The notes under the pieces are model-generated. The model ran no database searches. It was given only the letters and a program-made list of their open reading frames with translations, and was not told where the DNA came from. A program made the position numbers and the translations under genes. A stretch of DNA of 5,214 nt from Pseudomonadota bacterium (GTDB lineage: Bacteria; Pseudomonadota; Gammaproteobacteria; Xanthomonadales; Xanthomonadaceae), in contig JAFAEU010000218.1 of NCBI GenBank assembly GCA_023423855.1, positions 1 to 5,214 of the forward strand, read 5' to 3'. Of the stretch, positions 1 to 5,214 are shown one piece after another. The stretch's first letter is position 1. The number at the start of each line of letters is the position of its first letter.

Positions 1-700
1 CGGTCGAATCCATGCCCAGCGGATCGAAGAAGCGGCGCCGGAGGAAATCGCCCAGGCGTTCGCCGCTGATCCGCTCGATGACCAGGCCCGCGATGTCGAG
101 CCCATAGCCGTAGATCCAGTTCGTCCCCGGCTGGAATTCGAGCGGCTGCGCGGCCAGGCGCCTGGCGAAGCCTGCCAGTCCGCCGACGTCCGCGTCGTAC
201 ATCCACGCAGCGGCGACCAGGCCCGCCTCGCGGTAGAGCGGCGCGATGCTGGCGTCGCCCCAGCTGTTGGCGAGGCCGCAGGTGTGGTTGAGCAACTGCG
301 CCACGGTCATCGGCCGCGCGGGCTCCAACTGGTCGAGCGCGCCGGCCACGACCTTGAGGTCGGCGAACTCGGGCACGTACTTCGCCACCGGATCTTCCAG
401 CGCCAGCTTGCCGTCCTCGACCAGCGCCATCACGCCCGCCGCGACCACCGGCTTGGTCATGGAATAGATGCGATAGCGGCTGTCCGGCCCGATGGTTTCG
501 ATGCCCGGGATCTGCGCCTCGGCCAGCACCTGGCCGCGTTGTGCGATGCGGATCGACGCGAACGGCAGCGCGCCATCGTCGACGAAGCCGCGCAGGCGCG
601 CGATGACCGGATCGAACCGGCCGGCGGCGAACACCGGACGGACCAGCATGCCCGCGGCAAACGCGGCGCTCGAAAGCAGGAAATCGCGTCGGTTGGTCAC
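1..700 (-). CDS. Tat-exported serine hydrolase, beta-lactamase/class C esterase (family VIII-like), C-terminus cut by window edge
   Basis: The reading frame is open from a GTG at 700 to the left edge, giving 233 visible residues of a protein usually near 400. The N-terminus has a twin-arginine motif (R4-R5-D-F-L-L), a hydrophobic stretch of about residues 8-20 and a plausible signal-peptidase site after V-F-A25, so export to the periplasm by the Tat pathway is likely. The S-M-T-K tetrad at 80-83 is the SxxK nucleophile/base motif of class C beta-lactamases, DD-peptidases and family VIII carboxylesterases. L-N-H-T at 137-140 and Y197-G-Y199 (within W-I-Y-G-Y-G) are also typical; Y197 would be the catalytic tyrosine. 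The third motif (KTG/HGG-like) lies outside the window. The SMTKP form and the catabolic neighbours favour an esterase or lipase over a true beta-lactamase, but this is inference. GTG is chosen because the AGGAG at 709-713 fits it, while the nearby ATG at 708 stops after three codons. Confidence 0.9.
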   Translation of the reverse strand, partial: MTNRRDFLLSSAAFAAGMLVRPVFAAGRFDPVIARLRGFVDDGALPFASIRIAQRGQVLAEAQIPGIETIGPDSRYRIYSMTKPVVAAGVMALVEDGKLALEDPVAKYVPEFADLKVVAGALDQLEPARPMTVAQLLNHTCGLANSWGDASIAPLYREAGLVAAAWMYDADVGGLAGFARRLAAQPLEFQPGTNWIYGYGLDIAGLVIERISGERLGDFLRRRFFDPLGMDST

Positions 701-708
701 TGGTGCAT

Positions 709-713
709 CTCCT
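709..713 (-). promoter_or_regulatory. Ribosome binding site of the serine hydrolase (decides the GTG start)
   Basis: AGGAG on the minus strand lies 8 nt before the GTG at 700. An ATG at 708-706 overlaps this site and would encode only Met-His-Gln before a TGA that overlaps the GTG (GTGA). The GTG start also places the twin-arginine motif at residues 4-5, as expected for a Tat signal peptide. Confidence 0.7.
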
Positions 714-743
714 GACTCGACCAGCTTGCATGAACGCTGGATC

Positions 744-767
744 CCTTCTCCCGCTTGCGGGAGAAGG
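744..767. repeat. Perfect intergenic hairpin, CCTTCTCCCGC/GCGGGAGAAGG type
   Basis: The 24 bases form a perfect inverted repeat with 11-base arms; realistically this is a 10-bp stem closed by a 4-base loop (CTTG on plus, CAAG on minus). It lies 27 nt beyond the dehydrogenase stop codon and 30 nt before the hydrolase ribosome binding site. No T-run follows it on the minus strand, so it is not a classical intrinsic terminator, although the stem could still slow polymerase, protect the mRNA 3' end or insulate the last gene. From general knowledge, very similar CCTTCTCCCGC/GCGGGAGAAGG units recur between genes in several GC-rich proteobacteria, notably xanthomonads. Only one copy is visible here, so repeat status is inference. 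Confidence 0.7.
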
Positions 768-794
768 AGAAGCAAAGAAGGTAATGCGACTCCG

Positions 795-1685
795 TCACGC
801 CGGCATAGATTCGCCGGCATGCGCATTCGCGCTGGCCACCTCGCGCTCGGCCTGGGTGAAGCCGTACTCCGGCACGATCTGGCCCACCGGATCGGACACC
901 GCATCCCACTCCGCGATCAGGCGTTCGCCCGCGTCGGCGCCAGCGCCGAGATGGCGCCCCTCGGTCAGCGTCACGTAGGCGCGCGCGAAATGGCCGGCGC
1001 CGGCGCAGACGATGGCGCGCGTCGGCGCGTCCTCGCCCACCAGCGGCAGCAGCGCCGGGCTGACCAGGGCCGGATCCAGCGCGCGCAGGCTGTCCTCGGG
1101 CAGCACGTCCGCGGTCATGCCGGTGGAGGCCGTGGGCGCCAGGCAGTTGACGCGGATGCCGTATTTCTCGCCCTCGATGGCCAGGGTCTGCATCAATCCC
1201 ACCAGCGCCATCTTGGCGGCGCCGTAGTTGGCCTGGCCGAAGTTGCCGTACAGGCCCGAGGACGAGGTCGTCATCACGATGCGGCCGTAGCCTTGCGCGC
1301 GCATGCTCTGCCACACCGCCTTGCTGCAGATCGCCGCGCCCATCAGGTGCACGTCCACCACCTGCCTGAATTCGTGCAGGCTCATCTTGGTGAAGCTCCT
1401 GTCGCGCAGGATGCCGGCGTTGTTGACGAGGATGTCGATGCGTACCCAGGCGTCGATCGCGCGCGCGACCATCGCCGCGACGCCCGCCTCGTCGGTGACG
1501 GAACCGGCGATCGCCATCGCCTCGCCCCCGCCCGCACGGATCTCGCCGGCCACCGCTTCGGCGGCCTCGGGCGCGAGGTCGTTGACCACTACGCGCGCGC
1601 CCTTGCCGGCGAGATACAGGGCGTGCTGGCGCCCCAGTCCGCCGCCCGCCCCGGTGACGATCGCGACACGGTCCTTCAATGGCAT
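795..1685 (-). CDS. Short-chain dehydrogenase, (3R)-hydroxyacyl-CoA dehydrogenase-like (HSD17B4/MFE-2 type)
   Basis: This 296-residue protein is a classical short-chain dehydrogenase that should oxidise a hydroxyl to a ketone with NAD+, probably on a 3-hydroxyacyl-CoA in beta-oxidation. It has the Rossmann glycine motif T11-G-A-G-G-G-L-G18, an aspartate at the end of beta-2 (V-V-V-N-D36, favouring NAD over NADP), N-N-A-G at 88-91, and the catalytic residues S141, Y154 and K158. The segments NNAGILRDRSF (88-98) and GLYGNFGQANYGAAK (144-158) closely resemble the dehydrogenase domain of peroxisomal multifunctional enzyme 2, as does the tail beyond residue 230, which standard FabG-like proteins of about 250 residues lack. 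As in MFE-2, a histidine (H113 in V-H-L) replaces the usual active-site asparagine. The fused hydratase and sterol-carrier domains of eukaryotic MFE-2 are absent. The ATG at 1685 has a GGGGAG at 1693-1698, 7 nt upstream. It follows the tetR-type gene by 49 bp. Confidence 0.92.
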   Translation of the reverse strand: MPLKDRVAIVTGAGGGLGRQHALYLAGKGARVVVNDLAPEAAEAVAGEIRAGGGEAMAIAGSVTDEAGVAAMVARAIDAWVRIDILVNNAGILRDRSFTKMSLHEFRQVVDVHLMGAAICSKAVWQSMRAQGYGRIVMTTSSSGLYGNFGQANYGAAKMALVGLMQTLAIEGEKYGIRVNCLAPTASTGMTADVLPEDSLRALDPALVSPALLPLVGEDAPTRAIVCAGAGHFARAYVTLTEGRHLGAGADAGERLIAEWDAVSDPVGQIVPEYGFTQAEREVASANAHAGESMPA

Positions 1686-1694
1686 TGCTGCACT

Positions 1695-1722
1695 CCCCGT
1701 CTGTCGAAAATTCCCGACGGGG
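1695..1722. promoter_or_regulatory. Nested inverted repeat upstream of the dehydrogenase, candidate TetR operator or RBS hairpin
   Basis: In the 49-bp gap between regulator and dehydrogenase, two overlapping symmetries are visible. The inner one (1703-1718) reads GTCGGGAATTTTCGAC on the minus strand, an imperfect palindrome with 6 of 8 base pairs matching around a central AATT, which stands out in GC-rich surroundings. The outer one has perfect 7-base arms CCCCGTC (1695-1701) and GACGGGG (1716-1722), and one arm overlaps the dehydrogenase Shine-Dalgarno GGGGAG (1693-1698). The size, symmetry and position beside a TetR gene fit an operator. As RNA, the outer stem could instead hide the ribosome binding site. 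The two pairings compete, and neither is proven. Confidence 0.4.
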
Positions 1723-1734
1723 CGGTGCCCGGGC

Positions 1735-2469
1735 TCAGCGCGCCCTGCCGTCTCCCCGTTGCCTGCAGATCGCCCTGAAGCCGGCGGCCATGAAGTCGGC
1801 CATGCGCGCCTTCACCGCGTCGTAGTCGTCCGAACGGCACAGGCCACCCGAAAGCCGGTCGATGCGCCCCGTGCGCGCCAGCGTCAGCATCAGCGCGCCG
1901 GTGACGAAGTGGTAGCCCCAGAAGATGTCTTCCTCGGCGCACTCGGGCATCGCCTGCTTGAGCAGGTCGATCAGGCGCAGCACCACCGGATCGAAGTGCT
2001 TGTCCATCAGCTCGCCGCCATGCGGCGTGTTGGACATCAGCGCGCCGAGCGCGCCGTAGTTCTTCCAGTTCTCGCCGCCCTGGCTGTAGAGGTCCAGGTC
2101 GGTGTCGAGGAAGGCGTGCAGCGCGCCCTCGAGCGTCGGCTTGCCGCCGCAGGCCGCCTCGTACGCGTCGAGCGCCTGCATGCGCGCGCTGCTGGTGACC
2201 CCTGCCCGGCGCGCGATTACCGCGTCGAACAGCGTCTGCTTGTCGTTGAAGTAGTAGTTGAGCAGGGTGTGGTGCACGCCGACGCGCTTGGCCACGTCCT
2301 TGAGCGTGACTCCGTACAGGCCGTCCTTCGAGAACAGGTGCTCGGCGGCGTCGAGGATCTGCTCGGTCATTTCCGCGCGCTGCTCGGCCTTGGTCGGACG
2401 TTTCGTCCCCGGCCTGGCCCGCTTCGCCTTGCTCGCCTTCCCGGGCCGGGATGTCGCGTCCTTCTGCAC
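1735..2469 (-). CDS. TetR/AcrR-family transcriptional regulator
   Basis: The 244-residue protein has a TetR N-terminal DNA-binding domain at about residues 34-85. The helix-turn-helix (T55 L-K-D-V-A-K-R-V-G-V to Y73-F74) is followed by the family's N-D-K-Q-T-L-F signature. The all-helical remainder is the ligand-binding and dimer domain; its W184-G-Y-H-F segment and R-I-D-R-L-S-G-G-L at 202-210 look conserved, but I cannot assign a ligand. Residues 8-32 form a basic Lys/Arg/Pro-rich tail ahead of the fold, longer than in many TetR proteins. The gene starts 45 bp after the CoA ligase stop and ends 49 bp before the dehydrogenase, so it probably controls its own operon, typically as a repressor released by a pathway metabolite such as an acyl-CoA. 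GTG at 2469 is chosen because a consensus GGAGG precedes it by 7 nt. Confidence 0.92.
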   Translation of the reverse strand: MQKDATSRPGKASKAKRARPGTKRPTKAEQRAEMTEQILDAAEHLFSKDGLYGVTLKDVAKRVGVHHTLLNYYFNDKQTLFDAVIARRAGVTSSARMQALDAYEAACGGKPTLEGALHAFLDTDLDLYSQGGENWKNYGALGALMSNTPHGGELMDKHFDPVVLRLIDLLKQAMPECAEEDIFWGYHFVTGALMLTLARTGRIDRLSGGLCRSDDYDAVKARMADFMAAGFRAICRQRGDGRAR

Positions 2470-2476
2470 GCTGCCG

Positions 2477-2481
2477 CCTCC
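2477..2481 (-). promoter_or_regulatory. Ribosome binding site of the TetR regulator (supports the GTG start)
   Basis: A consensus GGAGG on the minus strand sits 7 nt before the GTG at 2469. It is the best Shine-Dalgarno match in the 45-bp gap. It argues for the GTG over the internal ATG at codon 34, which would remove the basic tail and begin directly at the DNA-binding domain. Confidence 0.7.
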
Positions 2482-2514
2482 AACCTGTTGCCGGGCGTGC
2501 GCTGCGTCGGGGCG

Positions 2515-4122
2515 TCATGCCCCCGGGTCCCCGCTGGCGCCGCCGAATTCGGCCCTGAGGCGCATTCTGTCAATTTTCCCGGTCGCTGCCAAAGGCATGC
2601 GATCCACGCGGATCACCGAATCGGGCACCCACCACGAGACGACGCGATCGCGCAGCGCCTCGATGAGCGCCGCGTCGCTCATCGCGCTGCCTTCGCGCAT
2701 CTCCACCAGCAGGACCGGGCGTTCGCCCCACTTCGGGTGCCCGCGCCCGATGACCGCCGCCAGCGAGACCTCGGAGAACTCGCCGACGATGTCCTCGATC
2801 TCCGCCGGATTGATCCATTCGCCGCCCGACTTGATCAGGTCCTTGGCGCGCCCGGTGATGGCCAGGTTGCCGTCGGCGTCGATGCGCGCCAGGTCACCGG
2901 TCGCGAACCAGCCGTCGCGATCGACCGCCGGTGCGGTCTCGCCGAAGTAGCGCTGGATCGTGCTCGCGCCGCGCACGCGCAGGTGCCCTTCCACGCCGCG
3001 CTGCTGCGGCAGGGCGACGCCGTCGGCGTCGGTCAGCAGCAGGTCCACACCGATCGACGGACGCCCGGAATGGTGCGCGGTGCGCGCCGGATCGTCGGGC
3101 GTGGCCACCGTTCCGGTCGGCGACATCTCGGTCATGCCCCAGCTGGTCTGGACGCTGACGCCCAGACGCTGTTCGATGCGCTGCATCAGCGCCGGCGCGA
3201 TCGGCGCGCCGCCGACGATCACGCGCCTGAGCGAAGGCGTCTGCCCGCCGGTCGCTTCGAGGTGCTCGACCAGCGCCAGCCAGACCGTGGCCACGCCGAG
3301 CGCCACGGTGACCGACTCGGCGTTGATCAGCGCGGCCAGGCTGGCGCCGTCCAGGTGGCGGCCGGGCAACACCAGCCGCGCACCGACGGCGGGCGTCGCG
3401 AACGGCACGCCCCAGCCGTTGGCATGGAACATCGGCACGGCCAGCAGCACGCTGTCGCGCGCGGACAGGGCCATGGTGTCGGCCTGCAGCGCGCGCAGGG
3501 TGTGCAGGAACACGGCGCGGTGGGTGTAGCTCACGCCCTTCGGCGCGCCGGTGGTGCCCGAGGTGAAGCACAGGCCGCAGGGCGCGTGTTCGTCGAACCC
3601 GCCCCAGGCCACCTCGCCCTGCGCCGATGCGACCATCGGTTCGAGGGCGTCGATCGCGAGCACGCCATCGTCCTCGTCGACGATCCCGTCGATCGAGAGC
3701 ACATGCTCGATCGTGTCCGCCTTCGCGGCGATGCGGCGGGCCAGCGGCGCGAGGTCGGCGGCGACGACCAGCACGCGCGGCTGCGACTTCGCCACCATCC
3801 CGGCCAGATGCGCCTCGGCCAGCCGCGGGTTCAGCGTGTGGCAGACCGCGCCCATGCCCATGACGGCGAACCAGGTCTCGACGTGCGCCTGCGTGTTCCA
3901 GGCCAGGGTCGCGACCCGGTCGCCCGCACCGACGCCGAGGCCGGCCAGCACCACCGACGCCCTGCGGCTGCGCTCGCGCAGTCCGGCGTAGCCGACGCGA
4001 TCGGCGCCGCCGCCCTCGCGCGCGGTGACCAGCTCCACGTCCGGATGCCACTTCGCGCCATGGTCGAGGAACTTGTCGAGGGTCAGCGCATACGCCTGCA
4101 TGTCCCCGTGGATCACGGACAT
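2515..4122 (-). CDS. AlkK-like fatty-acyl-CoA ligase (AMP-forming)
   Basis: This 535-residue enzyme belongs to the adenylate-forming acyl-CoA synthetases. It should activate a carboxylic acid with ATP and join it to coenzyme A in the cytoplasm. All core motifs are present: the P-loop F186[19 protein letters not shown] at 231-238, S-W-G-M-T-E at 327-332, the ribose-binding G-W-F-A-T-G-D at 404-410, the hinge [14 protein letters not shown] at 424-437, and the catalytic lysine K516 in [16 protein letters not shown] at 67-76, W-G-M-T-E-M-S-P and I-K-S-G-G-E-W-I resemble medium-chain ligases of the AlkK group, so a medium- or long-chain or similar hydrophobic acid is likely. Chain length cannot be read off. 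Length is normal and nothing is broken. ATG at 4122 has GGGGGAG 5 nt upstream inside the esterase gene; the frame stays open upstream to about 4311, but that part only antisenses nothing recognisable and overlaps esterase coding sequence. Confidence 0.95.
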   Translation of the reverse strand: MSVIHGDMQAYALTLDKFLDHGAKWHPDVELVTAREGGGADRVGYAGLRERSRRASVVLAGLGVGAGDRVATLAWNTQAHVETWFAVMGMGAVCHTLNPRLAEAHLAGMVAKSQPRVLVVAADLAPLARRIAAKADTIEHVLSIDGIVDEDDGVLAIDALEPMVASAQGEVAWGGFDEHAPCGLCFTSGTTGAPKGVSYTHRAVFLHTLRALQADTMALSARDSVLLAVPMFHANGWGVPFATPAVGARLVLPGRHLDGASLAALINAESVTVALGVATVWLALVEHLEATGGQTPSLRRVIVGGAPIAPALMQRIEQRLGVSVQTSWGMTEMSPTGTVATPDDPARTAHHSGRPSIGVDLLLTDADGVALPQQRGVEGHLRVRGASTIQRYFGETAPAVDRDGWFATGDLARIDADGNLAITGRAKDLIKSGGEWINPAEIEDIVGEFSEVSLAAVIGRGHPKWGERPVLLVEMREGSAMSDAALIEALRDRVVSWWVPDSVIRVDRMPLAATGKIDRMRLRAEFGGASGDPGA

Positions 4123-5214
4123 CCAGTCTCCCCCGCAGGCAGCGGCGGCGAGACGATGCCGACGTTCCAGTGCCACGGCAGGTCGCCCTTTGCGCGACGC
4201 CGGCACACCACCGTCTCGACCAGTTCGTACATGCCGGGCAGCAGGTGCTCGCCCGGGACCGGCGCCGCGTCGAACGCCATGTAGGCGCGCGCGTCGCCAT
4301 AGGCACGCCACTCGGGTGCGCCGGCCGCGGCGGGGACGCCGTCGCGCGCGAACGCGGCCCAGTAGCCCATCATCGCCTCGGACAGGGCCTTCTCCGCGGC
4401 CGTGTCCGGAATCTTCGGCCAGTGCGGCGGCGTGCGGTCCGCGGCGCCGAACACATAGGGAATCTCGCTGGCGTGGAACGCGTGCAGCCCCGCCTGGTCG
4501 GCGGCCGGGTAGCCGTGGTTGAAGTAGTAGAGGAAGGATGGATGGCCGAGCGCGGTCTGCTTGCGCACCAGCCGCTCCGAGGTCCAGCCGTACATCGCGT
4601 CGCGGGTCGTCGCCAGCATGGCCTCGTCGAGGTTCTCGGACGGATAGCGCTCGAGCATCGCTTCCGCGAGTTCGCCGTAGCCGGCGCGGATCGTCGCCTC
4701 GTAGGTGGCCGCGTCGGCCGGCTGCGGCGGCAGCAGGAAGCGCAGCGAGCGGATCTCGCCCTCGTTGAACCCGGCCAGGATCGGCACCGGCGCCTGTTCG
4801 CCGCGGTCGAACGCGTCGACCATCTGCGCAGGCAACACCTTGCCGTCGACGCTGCCCAGCGGCAGGAAGCCCGACAGCGCCGCCTGCACGGTCAGCGTCT
4901 GCGCGTCCATCGCGCGCAGGCGCGTCAGGCCGCGCACCTCGATCTTGCGGCTCAGCGCCAGCCCCGACTCTTCCGCCGAGGGCGTGCCGTGCACCGTCCC
5001 GCGCAGCGCCTGGGTGGAGATCATGTAGGCGCTCTGCGCGATCGCCTTGTGGAACAGGCCGTGCGCGGACGGCGCCGTCATCAGGTACATGACGCTGAGC
5101 GCACCGGCCGACTCCCCGGCGATGGTGACGTTGCCCGCGTCGCCGCCGAAGGCCGCGATGTTGCGCTGGACCCAGCGCAGCGCCTCGATCTGGTCGAGCA
5201 GGCCGTAGTTGCCC
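4113..5214 (-). CDS. Type-B carboxylesterase (alpha/beta-hydrolase), N-terminus cut by window edge
   Basis: The frame is open from the right edge to the TGA at 4113, giving 366 visible residues of a family usually about 500-550 long. The missing part would hold the start, any signal peptide and the oxyanion-hole HGGG motif. The nucleophile elbow G-E-S-A-G is visible with its serine at visible residue 35 (codon 5111-5109), preceded by the family block G-N-Y-G-L-L-D-Q and F-G-G-D. The acid is most likely the second Glu of G-F-N-E-G-E (visible residue 153, codon 4757-4755). The histidine is H in [12 protein letters not shown] (visible residue 247, codon 4475-4473). The triad therefore looks complete. 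It should hydrolyse a carboxylic ester to acid and alcohol; the substrate is unknown. It is the first visible gene of the run and overlaps the CoA ligase by 10 nt, which suggests that the released acid is what the ligase activates. Its localisation cannot be judged without the N-terminus. Confidence 0.93.
   Translation of the reverse strand, partial: GNYGLLDQIEALRWVQRNIAAFGGDAGNVTIAGESAGALSVMYLMTAPSAHGLFHKAIAQSAYMISTQALRGTVHGTPSAEESGLALSRKIEVRGLTRLRAMDAQTLTVQAALSGFLPLGSVDGKVLPAQMVDAFDRGEQAPVPILAGFNEGEIRSLRFLLPPQPADAATYEATIRAGYGELAEAMLERYPSENLDEAMLATTRDAMYGWTSERLVRKQTALGHPSFLYYFNHGYPAADQAGLHAFHASEIPYVFGAADRTPPHWPKIPDTAAEKALSEAMMGYWAAFARDGVPAAAGAPEWRAYGDARAYMAFDAAPVPGEHLLPGMYELVETVVCRRRAKGDLPWHWNVGIVSPPLPAGETGCP
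4128..4134 (-). promoter_or_regulatory. Ribosome binding site of the CoA ligase, inside the esterase gene
   Basis: GGGGGAG on the minus strand lies 5 nt before the ATG at 4122, within the last codons of the esterase. The esterase stop (TGA at 4115-4113) lies 10 nt inside the overlap, so ribosomes finishing the esterase pass directly over this start. This supports the 535-residue ligase start over upstream in-frame candidates and suggests translational coupling. A second in-frame ATG seven codons later also has a GGGGA ahead of it and is a weaker alternative. Confidence 0.65.

Noticed and set aside
697..708. Mini-ORF ATG-CAC-CAG-TGA whose stop overlaps the hydrolase GTG
   Set aside because: It resembles a coupled leader peptide, but the AGGAG sits directly against its ATG with no proper spacing, while that same AGGAG is well placed for the GTG. 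It is most likely chance.
721..740. Inverted repeat CCAGC/GCTGG with a 10-nt spacer just upstream of the hydrolase
   Set aside because: The arms are only 5 bases and easily arise by chance at this base composition; there is no second copy and no recognisable promoter beside it.
744..767. Reading the hairpin as a Rho-independent terminator for the dehydrogenase gene
   Set aside because: The stem is strong, but the minus-strand sequence after it begins GATCCAGCG, with no T-run, so a standard intrinsic terminator is not supported. It is kept as a repeat/hairpin instead.
492..1778. A 428-codon plus-strand open frame crossing the hairpin
   Set aside because: It lies antisense to two well-supported genes, crosses their intergenic gap, and gives a low-complexity Arg/Ala/His-rich product without motifs. 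It is a high-GC shadow.
1303..4284. A 993-codon open frame on the plus strand, antisense to the ligase, the regulator and part of the dehydrogenase
   Set aside because: It is in codon register with both the ligase and the regulator on the other strand, so it stays open simply because those GC-rich genes avoid TTA, CTA and TCA codons. Its translation is Arg/His/Ala-rich with no recognisable domain, whereas the minus-strand frames carry complete catalytic motifs.
4123..4311. A 63-codon N-terminal extension of the CoA ligase frame starting near 4311
   Set aside because: The extension is Arg/Ala-rich, overlaps esterase coding sequence in another frame and has no counterpart I know in AlkK-like ligases. 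The ATG at 4122 has a good Shine-Dalgarno and gives the normal family length.

Overview
The window is GC-rich bacterial DNA, densely coded on one strand. All five protein genes read on the minus strand, with gaps of at most 94 bp between them. The GC-rich third codon positions, GTG starts, a Tat-type signal peptide, and an intergenic hairpin of the CCTTCTCCCGC/GCGGGAGAAGG type suggest a high-GC proteobacterium. A Lysobacter/Luteimonas/Xanthomonadaceae-like host is my best guess, but sphingomonads and other alphaproteobacteria are not excluded. This placement is inference, since the window holds no phylogenetic marker gene.

Layout in the direction of transcription, from high to low coordinates: (1) a type-B carboxylesterase (alpha/beta-hydrolase) cut by the right edge, 5214 to 4113; (2) an AlkK-like fatty-acyl-CoA ligase, 4122 to 2515, overlapping the esterase by 10 nt; (3) a TetR-family regulator with a GTG start, 2469 to 1735; (4) a short-chain dehydrogenase resembling the (3R)-hydroxyacyl-CoA dehydrogenase domain of peroxisomal multifunctional enzyme 2 (HSD17B4), 1685 to 795; (5) after a 94-bp gap with a strong hairpin, a Tat-exported serine hydrolase of the beta-lactamase/class C esterase superfamily, 700 to the left edge, cut at its C-terminus. 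The 45-bp and 49-bp gaps around the regulator, the 10-nt overlap and the shared direction suggest one operon for the first four genes. The fifth is either part of it or separated by the hairpin.

A coherent inferred job is catabolism of an ester. One or both serine esterases release a carboxylic acid, the ligase turns it into a CoA thioester, and the dehydrogenase oxidises a 3-hydroxyacyl-CoA intermediate. The embedded TetR protein would sense the substrate or an acyl-CoA. The substrate cannot be read from the sequence. The best non-coding candidate is an imperfect palindrome with an A/T-rich core between the regulator and the dehydrogenase, which could be the regulator's operator. I found no RNA genes, CRISPR array, insertion sequence, or stretch of more than 100 bp without a gene. 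The window looks like an ordinary accessory catabolic cluster rather than a clearly new system.
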